From the NCBI GenBank assembly GCA_022822185.1, contig JAJECE010000001.1, positions 22,796 to 86,795 on the forward strand: a DNA stretch of 64,000 nucleotides, written 5' to 3'. A program made the translations under genes and the position numbers. The notes below the pieces were generated by a model, which was not told the DNA's origin, made no database searches, and saw only the letters and a list, made by a program, of their open reading frames with translations. Shown piece by piece: positions 34,454 through 43,081 of this stretch (the first letter of the stretch is position 1; each line of letters starts with the position of its first letter). This DNA comes from Rhodothermales bacterium. Lineage in GTDB: Bacteria; Bacteroidota; Rhodothermia; Rhodothermales; Bin80.

Positions 34454-35997
34454 TATAATTTCGGTTTAGCGGCATCCAGTGCGTCAGCAACAACATCTCC
34501 GATCTGGCGGGCAAGATATGGGGGCACCGCGTTTCCGATTTGACGATACTGTTGAGTCCGGGGGCCCTCAAATTTATAATTGTCCGGGAAGGTCTGCAGC
34601 CGTGCTGCCTCACGCACCGTTAAACTCCTGCACTGCTCCAGGTCGTAATGGATATAGAAATGACCGTCTTTCGCTATGTGTGCTGTGATCGTAGAGGCAG
34701 GGCGGTGAGGCAACTGTACTCTGAAGCGGTCTGTAAAATTTTTCTCAACTCCGCCATTTGTGACATCACGATGAGCCGGGAGCAAGGCGGATGGAAAGTC
34801 GCGCAGCCGCGGGCTCTTGCCCGTGACTTTCGCGAATGCGGTTGCATATGCATAGCGCCGGAGATCAGAGGGCATATGCGCCCGTGATTCATGTCCGGTC
34901 AATGTACGCATGCGCGGATCGTACATGAATGCGACCGCATCGTCTGTATCTGCGGATTGCGCTGGATAAGAACTGTCCCGTCTTCGGAATAGGCCCGGTA
35001 CGAATTCAAATACAGAGGTCACTTCGTTACGAATCGTTTCTGTGCGGGCACAGTTTTCAAAATTCATCTTATCCAGGGAAGCAATTGCCTTTGTCCATGT
35101 TTCAAGAGTGTCTGGTCTCCCCGTAATTCCACTGCGAATTTTAGGCAACTGTCCAATCGTCTGCTCTACGGTTGGAGGTTCTCTGGTTGTCAGCTGAGGC
35201 AGTTCAATATCCAGATCGCTTCGGACTCCTACAATGAAGACCCGATGCCGGGTCTGGGGTACGCCGTGCAGTTCAGATTTTACAAGAAATTCGCCTGGCT
35301 GCGCCGGGCCGGGTAAAGTTTTGGGGCAGTAAAGCCCGTGGAGTTCATATCCCGGTGAACGGGCACTGAGTACACCAAGAGCACTGCCTGGATTTTTCAG
35401 ATCTTCCAGGATCATCTGGAATATGGAATCTCCGTTGTATGTGGCGGAAAGCAGGCCTCTTACATTTTCCATTACGAAGATGGGGGGAGTGTGCTCGGCA
35501 ATGACTCTCAGATATTCTCTATAAAGGAAGTGGCGCTCATCATGTTTAAACTCAGGCATATTTTGCATACGTGATCTTCCCGCCAATGAGTATGCCTGAC
35601 AGGGAGGGCCTCCAATCAGTACCCAAAGGGGGGCATTTGATAGCCGTTCAGCGATGATTTTGCGAACATCGGCATGGTTTTCCTGACTGAGTGTAAGGTG
35701 CAGTGCCGACTTTCGGGCGTGATGGGATGCGTCAGGATGGCAGGCGAAGAGTTCGGCAGACTCAATGGCTCCATCCAGATAATGGTAATAGGCATCAGGG
35801 GCTTCTCCAGGTGGAAAATGACGAAAAAAATGTCGCAGATACAATGTCTTATATGCCCAGGTATCCTTTTCAATGGATGCAGCCAGAAAAAATCGGGGGT
35901 TATTTTGCCGTCTGCTACCCGTGGCGGCGGCAAATCCTTCTCCCAGTCCTCCAGGCCCTGCGAAGAGATCAACGACAGGGTATGGCGGTATTTTCAT
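34453..35997 (-). CDS. DNA (cytosine-5) methyltransferase of the Vsr/MutL/Z1 cluster
   Basis: 514 residues. Motif I is VVDLFAGPGGLGEGF at the N-terminus, motif IV GGPPCQAYSLAG has the catalytic Cys, motif VI is ENVRG, motif VIII QTRHR, motif IX LTVREAARLQTFP and motif X QIGNAVPPYLARQIG. It is longer than the cytosine methylase near 4 kb because of an insertion between motifs I and IV and a longer target-recognition region, so the two should recognise different sites. It leads a six-gene operon. ATG 35997 was chosen over GTG 36009; it leaves a leader of about 30 nt from the promoter upstream. Confidence 0.95.
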   Translation of the reverse strand: MKIPPYPVVDLFAGPGGLGEGFAAATGSRRQNNPRFFLAASIEKDTWAYKTLYLRHFFRHFPPGEAPDAYYHYLDGAIESAELFACHPDASHHARKSALHLTLSQENHADVRKIIAERLSNAPLWVLIGGPPCQAYSLAGRSRMQNMPEFKHDERHFLYREYLRVIAEHTPPIFVMENVRGLLSATYNGDSIFQMILEDLKNPGSALGVLSARSPGYELHGLYCPKTLPGPAQPGEFLVKSELHGVPQTRHRVFIVGVRSDLDIELPQLTTREPPTVEQTIGQLPKIRSGITGRPDTLETWTKAIASLDKMNFENCARTETIRNEVTSVFEFVPGLFRRRDSSYPAQSADTDDAVAFMYDPRMRTLTGHESRAHMPSDLRRYAYATAFAKVTGKSPRLRDFPSALLPAHRDVTNGGVEKNFTDRFRVQLPHRPASTITAHIAKDGHFYIHYDLEQCRSLTVREAARLQTFPDNYKFEGPRTQQYRQIGNAVPPYLARQIGDVVADALDAAKPKL

Positions 35998-36035
35998 CAC
36001 GATCAGCACAGAGACAGGGATTCCATAGGAACCGT

Positions 36036-36067
36036 ATTATAGTGAATTCTGAGATATTGGCAGTCAA
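36036..36067 (-). promoter_or_regulatory. Promoter of the C5 methyltransferase/Vsr/MutL/Z1 operon
   Basis: On the minus strand, TTGACT (36067-36062) is followed by a perfect TATAAT (36041-36036). The spacer is 20 nt, longer than ideal, but the -10 is exact and would start transcription about 30 nt before the methyltransferase ATG. Confidence 0.45.
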
Positions 36068-36313
36068 TTCAGACACATTTTTGAGAATGATGCTTCAAAG
36101 TGCAGGAACAGAGAATCTGCCGCCATGGATTCAACGGTCCAAGGCCGGCAAATTGTCCAGAGTCATCCTCCCTGTAGACAATTGACCAGATCTCCGGTAC
36201 TTCTAAGAATGCCTGTCCTTATGTTTCGTTAGAGTATTGTGCTAATGGATTACCAAGTTTTCATGGTGATGACATACTTTTGCAGATAATGGGCTGAAAA
36301 TCCCTCACAGAAC
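36068..36313. other. Boundary between the defence island and the following genes
   Basis: With the promoter above this makes a gap of about 300 bases between divergent genes. No further gene, RNA or repeat was recognised; it should also contain the promoter of the flavoprotein gene. Confidence 0.4.
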
Positions 36314-37702
36314 ATGACCACTATTGAAAGTACCGAAACCCCCTTCAGGGTTGCAATCATCGGAGCCGGTCCGGCAGGATTCTATGCCGCAGGACACCTG
36401 CTGAAGCAAAAATCTCACGTCGTAACGGTAGACATATTTGACAAACTGCCCGTTCCCTACGGGCTCGTTCGAAGCGGTGTTGCCCCGGACCATCAGAAGA
36501 TCAAGAATGTGACGCGTGTGTACGCAAAAACTGCTGTACAGGAAGGGTTTCGGTTTTTTGGAAATGTTGAGTATGGCAAAGATATTGGCATTGCAGAGTT
36601 GAGCAGTCATTATCATCAGGTCTACTTTTCCACAGGTGCACAGGTGGATCGCAGACTCAATATCCCTGGAGAAGATTTACAGCGCAGCTACTCGGCAACG
36701 GATTTTGTCGCCTGGTATAATGGTCACCCGGATTATACGGATCTGCAGTTTGATCTATCCAGACGATGTGTCGCAGTGGTAGGAGTCGGGAATGTGGCAG
36801 TGGATGTCTGCCGAATCCTCTGCCGCACGGTGGATGAACTGAAAAAAACAGACATTGCGGATTATGCCCTGGAAGCATTGGCAGAAAGTCAGGTACGCGA
36901 AGTTTATATGCTGGGCAGGCGAGGGCCTGCGCAGGCAGCCTTTACCCATCCAGAAGCCAAAGAACTCGGTGAACTGCCCGGTACGGATATTTTTATCCCC
37001 GAAAGGGAAGCAGAACTAGATCCAGGGTCCGAAGCATGGATGGCCGTCCATGGCAATCGGCTGACGGCGAAGAAAGTGGAACTCATTCAGGGACTTGCAA
37101 AAAAGACGGGTGGACAGAAACCGCGTCGCCTGTCGTTGCGCTTTTTGGTTTCCCCTGAGGTGTTGCATGATGACGGGGCAGGTGGAATCGGCAGGGTAAC
37201 CCTGCGCAGAAATACACTTGCAGCAGATGGAGATCGTTTACGCCCGGTGCCGACGGATACGACCGAGGAGCTGCCGGCAGAAGTTGTATTTCGATCTGTG
37301 GGATATCGGGGCGTACCGCTTCCTGGACTTCCATTCAGGGATGACTGGGCAGTGATCCCGAGTGAACAGGGGAGAGTCACCGGTGACGGAATTTCCTGTG
37401 GTGTCTATGTAGGAGGATGGATCAAGCGGGGGCCTACCGGGGTGATCGGCACAAATAAGCCGGATGCGATGGAAACTGTTCGGTGCATGCTGGAAGATAT
37501 GGAAGCCGGTCACTGTTTTGATCCTGATCATACAGATCCTGAATCGGTTGACCGTCTGTTGGAGGATCGGTGCGAAAATGTGTTTCGGTGGGAGGACTGG
37601 GCAGAACTGGATCGTCTGGAAATCGCTGCCGGCGATGTTTTGGGTCGTCCCCGGGTGAAATTCACCTCAACGGAAAGTATGCTGAAGGCGCTTGGGCGTT
37701 GA
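36314..37702 (+). CDS. Ferredoxin/adrenodoxin-type NADP reductase (FprA-like flavoprotein)
   Basis: 462 residues. An N-terminal FAD-binding Rossmann motif is seen in VAIIGAGPAGFYAAG, followed by the family signature KLPVPYGLVRSGVAPDHQKIKNV. A second dinucleotide-binding motif, VAVVGVGNVAVDVCRIL (near 155), would bind NADP(H), and GRRGPAQAAFTHPEAKEL and a C-terminal GWIKRGPTGVIGTNKPDA block are typical of the adrenodoxin reductase/FprA group. It transfers electrons between NADPH and ferredoxin in the cytoplasm. It has no operon partner, and is likely a housekeeping gene that marks the right edge of the defence island. Confidence 0.92.
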   Translation: MTTIESTETPFRVAIIGAGPAGFYAAGHLLKQKSHVVTVDIFDKLPVPYGLVRSGVAPDHQKIKNVTRVYAKTAVQEGFRFFGNVEYGKDIGIAELSSHYHQVYFSTGAQVDRRLNIPGEDLQRSYSATDFVAWYNGHPDYTDLQFDLSRRCVAVVGVGNVAVDVCRILCRTVDELKKTDIADYALEALAESQVREVYMLGRRGPAQAAFTHPEAKELGELPGTDIFIPEREAELDPGSEAWMAVHGNRLTAKKVELIQGLAKKTGGQKPRRLSLRFLVSPEVLHDDGAGGIGRVTLRRNTLAADGDRLRPVPTDTTEELPAEVVFRSVGYRGVPLPGLPFRDDWAVIPSEQGRVTGDGISCGVYVGGWIKRGPTGVIGTNKPDAMETVRCMLEDMEAGHCFDPDHTDPESVDRLLEDRCENVFRWEDWAELDRLEIAAGDVLGRPRVKFTSTESMLKALGR

Positions 37703-37805
37703 TTGAGGGAGATGGTTCAGTTTGCCCCCAAATTTCCATACAATATGCACCGGTGCAACGCTCATAGAGGTTTTGGCCCGTCCGGATACGGCGTGTGTAT
37801 TCAAC

Positions 37806-38957
37806 TCATTCCTGGATCATGTAAACGACAACCATGGGTGCCGCATCCCTTTCGTGGTGTATGCCGTAGGCGTAGCCGCCCTGGATCACTTCAAGTTCCA
37901 CGGCAGCGGGCAGGACAGCACGGCTAACTGTATGAGATTCCCGGTTCAGGATCAGCCATTCGGCCTCCTCTGCATCTTCGGGAGTACTGAGTTTGATCCA
38001 CACACGACCCATTTCATCCACCACAAAGGTTTGAAATGCCGGCTTCGTCTCGTGCGGGTCATGGGATTCCACTAATTCCCGGTAGGCGGGAAATTCCGGG
38101 GTTGCTTCCGTCATTTCCGAATCCGTGATGGGCACGGGATCATGCTCGTAGCGGATGGTATCCCGCAGGGATCCATCCGCAGATACGGTCGCAATTTCAA
38201 TTACGTCATTCCAACCGTAGTAGAGTACATCATCGTAGCCGATGGCCACGGCCGGTGAGCGTCCAAATGGAACAGGAAAAAAGTTGAATCCGCCGCCTTC
38301 CCGGGGGCCGAAGATCATTTCATTTTGGGACACCGTGGACAAAAGGTCGGTGCCGTAGGTCCCATCCGGGCTGACTTTGATCAGTTCATAGCGAAGATCC
38401 ATGTTCGGGGTCATGGAACCGTCTTCAGATTCCAGAAAAGGAGGTAAATTCTTCGCCATGATCCAGCCATGATCCACGGCACCGACCAGGGCATTGAACT
38501 GTTTCTCCCCGTCATCCTTCACCTCAATGCTGCGCACATAGACGAAGTCCGCCGGATCATAGACCATGATCTGATTTTTCGAGAATTCCCACAGATATAC
38601 AGAGTCTGCGGCTCCAAGGGCTGCACCTCCCAGATATTGGTACTCTCCCGGTCCTTCGCCATATCCCCCGACTAGGCGCTGGTAGGTACCGTCTGCCCCG
38701 AATAGGCTCACCAATAAGGGCCGCCTTTCTGCTACGATAATCTCGCCGCGCTGATTGACGATGATTTTATTGATTGGCCCGAAGATGATCGTGTCCCCGA
38801 CAGACTCATCACCAATCCGAAAGATTTCTTCCAATGCAATCCAACCGGTTTTTTCTTGCTCTGCGGGGTCCATATTGCGCCCGCACCCGGCAACGAGGAG
38901 AATGCAGATAAGGAGTAATGGAGCGGGGAGATCGTCCTTCCGAGTTTTGGAGTTCAT
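37806..38957 (-). CDS. 6-bladed beta-propeller lipoprotein, copy A
   Basis: A 383-residue lipoprotein: the signal sequence from ATG 38957 ends in LLVAGCGRN (lipobox LVAGC). The mature part has repeated blades with strand-turn signatures such as GEIIVAERRPLLVSLFGADGTYQRLVGGYGEGPGEY, the GxGEGPGE motif that marks 6-bladed propeller proteins of Bacteroidota. A paralogue with the same strand and layout lies at 41614-42756. The function is unknown; such proteins are usually periplasmic or surface sensors or binders. The stop is 103 bp from the convergent flavoprotein gene, with no clear terminator between. Confidence 0.82.
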   Translation of the reverse strand: MNSKTRKDDLPAPLLLICILLVAGCGRNMDPAEQEKTGWIALEEIFRIGDESVGDTIIFGPINKIIVNQRGEIIVAERRPLLVSLFGADGTYQRLVGGYGEGPGEYQYLGGAALGAADSVYLWEFSKNQIMVYDPADFVYVRSIEVKDDGEKQFNALVGAVDHGWIMAKNLPPFLESEDGSMTPNMDLRYELIKVSPDGTYGTDLLSTVSQNEMIFGPREGGGFNFFPVPFGRSPAVAIGYDDVLYYGWNDVIEIATVSADGSLRDTIRYEHDPVPITDSEMTEATPEFPAYRELVESHDPHETKPAFQTFVVDEMGRVWIKLSTPEDAEEAEWLILNRESHTVSRAVLPAAVELEVIQGGYAYGIHHERDAAPMVVVYMIQE

Positions 38958-39138
38958 GGTATGTATAGCGTTTTCTGGCGATAAATTGACGGCTGATGAA
39001 CGACAATATAACACACATGCTGCCCGTCGCATGTGAAATAGAATGAAAGAACGCCCTCTTCAGAGTCAATGGCCGCCCCGTGGTGGTCCCATGAATTTGC
39101 GGTTTTCCTGGAGACGCAAAGCCACCAATCAACCTTGA

Positions 39139-39169
39139 TTGAGCCAATTAATTAAATTTGCGTTATATT
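39139..39169 (+). promoter_or_regulatory. Candidate promoter for the structured element
   Basis: TTGAGC (39139-39144) and TATATT (39164-39169) are separated by 19 nt in AT-rich DNA. Transcription would begin around 39176-39180, about ten bases before the closing stem of the structured element. Confidence 0.35.
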
Positions 39170-39188
39170 AAGACTAGTGTCGTGATTT

Positions 39189-39379
39189 ATGGAGAAGCGA
39201 CTGGCACGATTGGTGCTCCCATAACGTCCATTGCGTTAGCCGGTTCGTTGGACTGGTGAACACGCGTTGTCTAGTAGTTGACTTCGGGAAAACCCGAAGT
39301 CATGCGTTACCGCCCCTCGGGGTCAAACACGCGAATATAGACTAGACTGTCGTCATGACTGCCAGGATCGCTTCTCCAT
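39189..39379 (+). ncRNA. Candidate structured non-coding RNA (191 nt), family unknown
   Basis: The ends pair perfectly over 12 bp: 39189-39200 (ATGGAGAAGCGA) with 39368-39379. After a 2-nt bulge a further 6 bp form (CTGGCA, 39201-39206, with 39360-39365). Inside there is a 10-bp hairpin with an AAAA loop: TGACTTCGGG at 39279-39288 with 39293-39302. Smaller helices are possible (GTCTAGT near 39268 with ACTAGAC near 39340; GTCCA with TGGAC near 39227-39253). A long closing stem with interior hairpins is the form of a folded RNA. The sequence does not match tmRNA, SRP RNA, RNase P or 6S RNA as I know them. It could instead be a DNA element of the neighbouring transposase gene. The strand is set by the promoter-like sequence upstream. 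Confidence 0.4.
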
Positions 39380-39653
39380 GGATCAGACGAAACCCTCCAA
39401 TGTAGTCCACAGTGAGCATGCACCGTTTCAGTTCTACCCTGTGAGAAGCTGCATCCGTGATCAAAAACCTGTTGGTGTAAACCCGGGATTCATCGGTATC
39501 AACACGTCTGAAGATATCGTCAGTTCCTTACTTTGGGGGATGGATGAGTGTTGGCGGATGAGAGTTCAGCGACCAACCAGAAGCGGATCAGGTAAGAGTA
39601 CGGTCGTTAGACAGTGCGATTTCTCTCCCTAAATCAAACTTTTTTTTCTTCCT

Positions 39654-41477
39654 GGATATCCGACTCTTTGCATTTCAGTATACTGTCTGCTATTTCATGT
39701 TTCATGATATAAGATGAGTCGCCGCTCTGAATTCTTTGCCCGGCCCGAGGGCATCCCCATGCGTCGCTACGAAGCCCTTCGCGCCTATGAACATGAAGGT
39801 GCTTCCATTCAGGAAGCCGCCGAGATTGGCGGCTATACCCCCGGATCCTTCCGAAACCTACTGACGAGCTTTCGAAAAAACCGCTCCGCACACTTCTTTT
39901 GGCCGGAATCCACGAAAGTATCTTCCACCGACAGGCCCCCCAACCCCCGACCTGCCCGCATTCTTGCCCTCCGACGCGAAGAGAACCGCTCCATTCAGGA
40001 AATTCAGGCGATCCTGAAACAGGAGGGGATTCCTGCCAGTCTGGGCTATATCCAGAAGATCTTCAAGCAGCACCGTATCTCACGCCTTGCCCGTCGCTCT
40101 GCGGATGAGCGCTCCCCCCGAGTGATCCCTGCGGATCGTACGAAACTGGATCTCCGTGAACGGACCTTTTCGACTGACTTTGCGGGCCTGTTTTTATTTA
40201 CCTTTGATCTGGCGCAGATGGATCTGAAGAACATGCTGGATCAGGTCAAAATGCCCGGTACCAGTAAGGTCCCCGCGGCGTGTGCGCTGCTTTTGCTCCT
40301 GGCACTGAAGTTATACGGGACCGGTCATCCCTCTCAGGTCGTGGCCGAATCCCTGGATGAAGGGCTTGCGCTGTTTACCGGACTCAATGCGATTCCCAGA
40401 CGCACCACCCTGACCGAATACTCGATCCTGGCGGATCCCGCATTTGCAGGACCGCTCATGCACCGGTGGGGTCATGCGGCCGCAAACATTGCAAATGTGG
40501 TCGGCAGGGGAAACTCAATTGATCTGGATTTTCATACGATTCCCTATCATGGGGATCAGGCCCTGCTGGAGAAACATTTTGTCTCCAATCGAAGCCGGCG
40601 GCAGCGGGGAATCCTCACCGTGCTGGCACGGGATGCCGATTCGAATGTCTTTTGTTATGCAGACCCAACCGTCCGCAAGGAAACCCGGAACGATGCCGTT
40701 CTCGCATTCGTCAGGGACTGGGAAGTCCGAACCGGAACGGTTCCGAAAGAACTTGTCTTTGACAGCCGGTTTACCGTCTATGCCAATCTGGCAGCATTGA
40801 ATCAGATGGGGATTCCGTTTATCACGCTGCGCCGCCGCCATACTTCCCTGATCCAGCGGATCCATTCTCTGGACAAATCGGCCTGGACGAATGTTCGGCT
40901 GGGCAACATTGGACGCAGGTATCGAACTCCCGGCGTAGTGGATGAAATCATCCATCTACGGGATTATCCCCATCCAATCCGGCAGCTGCTTATCAGGAAT
41001 TTAGGGCATGACAGGCCAATGGTACTGATCACCAATCAGATGAAACGGGATCCCAGGGAACTCATTGACCGCTATATTCGGCGCATGGTCAGGGAGAATG
41101 TCATCAGCGATGCCATCAACTTCTTTCACATCGATGCATTGAGTTCAGTCGTTCCGATGCGTATCAATGTCGATGTGCAGCTGACCGTCATGGCCAGTGT
41201 ACTTTATCGACTCCTGGGAACACGGGTTGGCAAATCCTATGCAGATGCCGGGGAACGGACCATCTTCCGAGATCTCGTAAAACGCCCCGGCAAAGTCACC
41301 ATTACCAAAGATGAAATTGTCGTTCAATTCCGAGCACGCGCAAATGACAATTACCTGATTGCAGCGGGATACCCCGAATTGCGTCAGAAAATCCCCTGGC
41401 TGGGCCATAAAATCCTGCGGATGCAGTTTGGGAAGCGCCCCTGAAATTCATATAGAAAAATCAACACGGGAATCCAG
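39654..41477 (+). mobile_element. Possible insertion sequence around the transposase gene
   Basis: The transposase gene is flanked by short imperfect inverted repeats: CTGGATATCCG at 39654-39664 and, on the other strand, CTGGATTCCCG at 41477-41467 (9 of 11 match). No target-site duplication was found. The element lies between two paralogous propeller genes. The ends are tentative. Confidence 0.3.
39714..41444 (+). CDS. Transposase-like protein with N-terminal HTH and DDE-type domain
   Basis: 576 residues. The N-terminus holds two helix-turn-helix-like segments (AYEHEGASIQEAAEIGGYTPGS and a second near 90-130), as in transposases that bind terminal repeats. The remainder looks like an RNase H-fold transposase of the IS4/IS1634 type: SIDLDFHTIPYHGD gives the first Asp, LVFDSRFTVYANL the second, and the C-terminal RINVDVQLTVMASVLYRLL helix fits the end of that domain. 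I could not fix the catalytic Glu with confidence. No frameshift or stop interrupts the gene. No accessory gene is present. The start is ATG 39714. Confidence 0.65.
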   Translation: MSRRSEFFARPEGIPMRRYEALRAYEHEGASIQEAAEIGGYTPGSFRNLLTSFRKNRSAHFFWPESTKVSSTDRPPNPRPARILALRREENRSIQEIQAILKQEGIPASLGYIQKIFKQHRISRLARRSADERSPRVIPADRTKLDLRERTFSTDFAGLFLFTFDLAQMDLKNMLDQVKMPGTSKVPAACALLLLLALKLYGTGHPSQVVAESLDEGLALFTGLNAIPRRTTLTEYSILADPAFAGPLMHRWGHAAANIANVVGRGNSIDLDFHTIPYHGDQALLEKHFVSNRSRRQRGILTVLARDADSNVFCYADPTVRKETRNDAVLAFVRDWEVRTGTVPKELVFDSRFTVYANLAALNQMGIPFITLRRRHTSLIQRIHSLDKSAWTNVRLGNIGRRYRTPGVVDEIIHLRDYPHPIRQLLIRNLGHDRPMVLITNQMKRDPRELIDRYIRRMVRENVISDAINFFHIDALSSVVPMRINVDVQLTVMASVLYRLLGTRVGKSYADAGERTIFRDLVKRPGKVTITKDEIVVQFRARANDNYLIAAGYPELRQKIPWLGHKILRMQFGKRP

Positions 41478-41613
41478 ACTGGACACCGCGAATCCATCGG
41501 GGGTTTCTTCGTGGTACAATTTCAGGTACGGGGCAGACCAGCTGGCCTGTTCAGGAGCACGCCCCCGGCACAATAAGGATCAATGCACGCTTCCCCTGCA
41601 CCATGTGCCCGGA

Positions 41614-42756
41614 TCACTCCTGGATCTCGTAAACCACGACCATTGGATCATCACTGCCGCCTTGCTGCACACCGTAGGCATAACCGCCCTGAATCACCTG
41701 CAGATCCACGGTTGCAGACAGGGTGGCACGGGCGACTGCCTGGGATTGCCGGTTCAGAATCAGCCATTCGGCCTCAGTTGCACCTTCAGGGCGACTCAAC
41801 TTCACCCACACGCGGCTCCTCTCATCCACCACAAAGGTCTGTAATCCCGGCTTCGTCTCGTGGGGTTCATGGTGATCATCCATGATTTGTTGAAAAAACT
41901 CATTCTCCATCTTTGAAGCCTCGGCCATTTCTGAATCTGTAATGGGGACCGGGTCATGTGCATATCGGATGGTATCACGCACGGATCCGTCAGCAGATAC
42001 AATGGCGATTTCAATGTTTTCACTCCAGCCGTGGTAAAGCAAATCGTCGGGACCTGCGCTGTAGACCCCCGATCTCCCGAAGGGTACATCAAGAAAGGCG
42101 AAGCCGCCTCCTTCAGCTTCAGAGTTAATGTGATAGATCATCTCTATTGCTGGAACCCTGCCAAGTGGATCTGTGCGGTAACTTCCGTCCCGGTTGATCT
42201 TGATCAGTTCCGAATATTGATCCTCGTTGACCATGATCGAACCATCCTCGGAATTCAGGATTGAGGGAGGCCCGTAAGTCACATACCATCCGCCCGTAAC
42301 CGTACCAATCAGGAAGCCGAACTGGTTTGCTCCCTCGGCCACCAGAGCAATACTGCGCACGAAGGAAAAATCAACGGGATCATAAACAAAGATTTGCCTT
42401 GGGTACAGGTTCATCAGATATACAGAGTCTGCGATCCCGACGACGGGGCCGTCAATCCCGTACTGCCATTCTCCCGGCCCTTCCCCCTGTGCTCCGATCT
42501 GGCGCAGGTACGCACCATTTGCATCAAATGCATGAACCAGCGGGGAACGCGTCCCTTCCGCCACAAGCAGATTTCCATTGCGATTGACCGCAATTTGGTC
42601 AATCGTTCGAAACAGAATTGTATCTCCAGCTGCCTCATCGCCGATCCGAAGGACTTCTTTCAGAGTAATTGTGGCGGTTTTGCCTTTTTCCCAGGCAGAT
42701 CCTGTATCACGCCCGCACCCGAACAGAAGGAGTACGCAGAACAGCCCCAAACACAT
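41614..42756 (-). CDS. 6-bladed beta-propeller lipoprotein, copy B
   Basis: A paralogue of the gene at 37806-38957, about the same length (380 aa) and order of motifs: lipobox LLLFGCGRD, then GNLLVAEG, QIGAQGEGPGEW and the shared C-terminal VVDERSRVWVKLSRPEGATEAEWLILNR block. Even the last codons and the base order after them resemble copy A, so the pair arose by tandem duplication, with a transposase gene now between them. From ATG 42756 the signal sequence has no basic residues; upstream in-frame codons encode IRNHHLR, so translation may start at a non-ATG codon or the true start was damaged. The function is unknown. Confidence 0.8.
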   Translation of the reverse strand: MCLGLFCVLLLFGCGRDTGSAWEKGKTATITLKEVLRIGDEAAGDTILFRTIDQIAVNRNGNLLVAEGTRSPLVHAFDANGAYLRQIGAQGEGPGEWQYGIDGPVVGIADSVYLMNLYPRQIFVYDPVDFSFVRSIALVAEGANQFGFLIGTVTGGWYVTYGPPSILNSEDGSIMVNEDQYSELIKINRDGSYRTDPLGRVPAIEMIYHINSEAEGGGFAFLDVPFGRSGVYSAGPDDLLYHGWSENIEIAIVSADGSVRDTIRYAHDPVPITDSEMAEASKMENEFFQQIMDDHHEPHETKPGLQTFVVDERSRVWVKLSRPEGATEAEWLILNRQSQAVARATLSATVDLQVIQGGYAYGVQQGGSDDPMVVVYEIQE

Positions 42757-43081
42757 ACGGAGATGATGGTTTCGAATCAGATTTTCATGGTGTAGAGACG
42801 CATGGGATAGACAGTTTATGAGTACTCCAAGATCCTTCAAACTCGCCGTCAGGCAGACAACATTAAGGGCTCGCCTAAAGATAAATTTTCCCTCCTGTTT
42901 TATAGAAAAAGCCCTAATCGTCCAATGTTACTGCGTCAGGGGATGAACGTTTCGTTTGGTTTAGCCCGCCGGGCAAGGCAGGATTCGGATGCCGCTAAAT
43001 CACTACTTATCATGTGCGGGAGGCACCGCTAAAATCCTTTTCAGGACGAAAGGGATGTTTTGGTATCGTCATCAGGTCAAT
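42757..43081. other. Intergenic region between propeller copy B and the caspase-like gene
   Basis: No gene supported. A short hairpin GCCC-GCC-GGGC near 42965 and an imperfect inverted repeat CCTTTTCAGGACGAAAGG near 43036 could act at the end of the large VWA operon, but neither is followed by a T-run on the right strand. Confidence 0.35.

Larger units (their letters stand above)
38958..39713. other. Long gap holding a structured element upstream of the transposase
   Basis: No protein gene is supported. The centre is the strongly self-complementary element listed separately (39189-39379), preceded by a candidate promoter. A run of eight T occurs near 39643-39650, but without a preceding hairpin. 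Confidence 0.5.

Noticed and set aside
1..36000. BREX, DISARM or a prophage as the explanation of the left region
   Set aside because: No PglZ, BrxC, DrmA/B or phage structural or integrase genes were seen; SNF2 and methylase genes alone do not define these systems.
37746..37757. Perfect 12-bp palindrome TGCACCGGTGCA between two convergent genes
   Set aside because: Without T-tract or second copy it is not good evidence for a terminator or operator.
39189..39379. Retron msr-msd or known RNA (tmRNA, 6S, SRP RNA)
   Set aside because: No reverse transcriptase is nearby and none of the known signature sequences is present.
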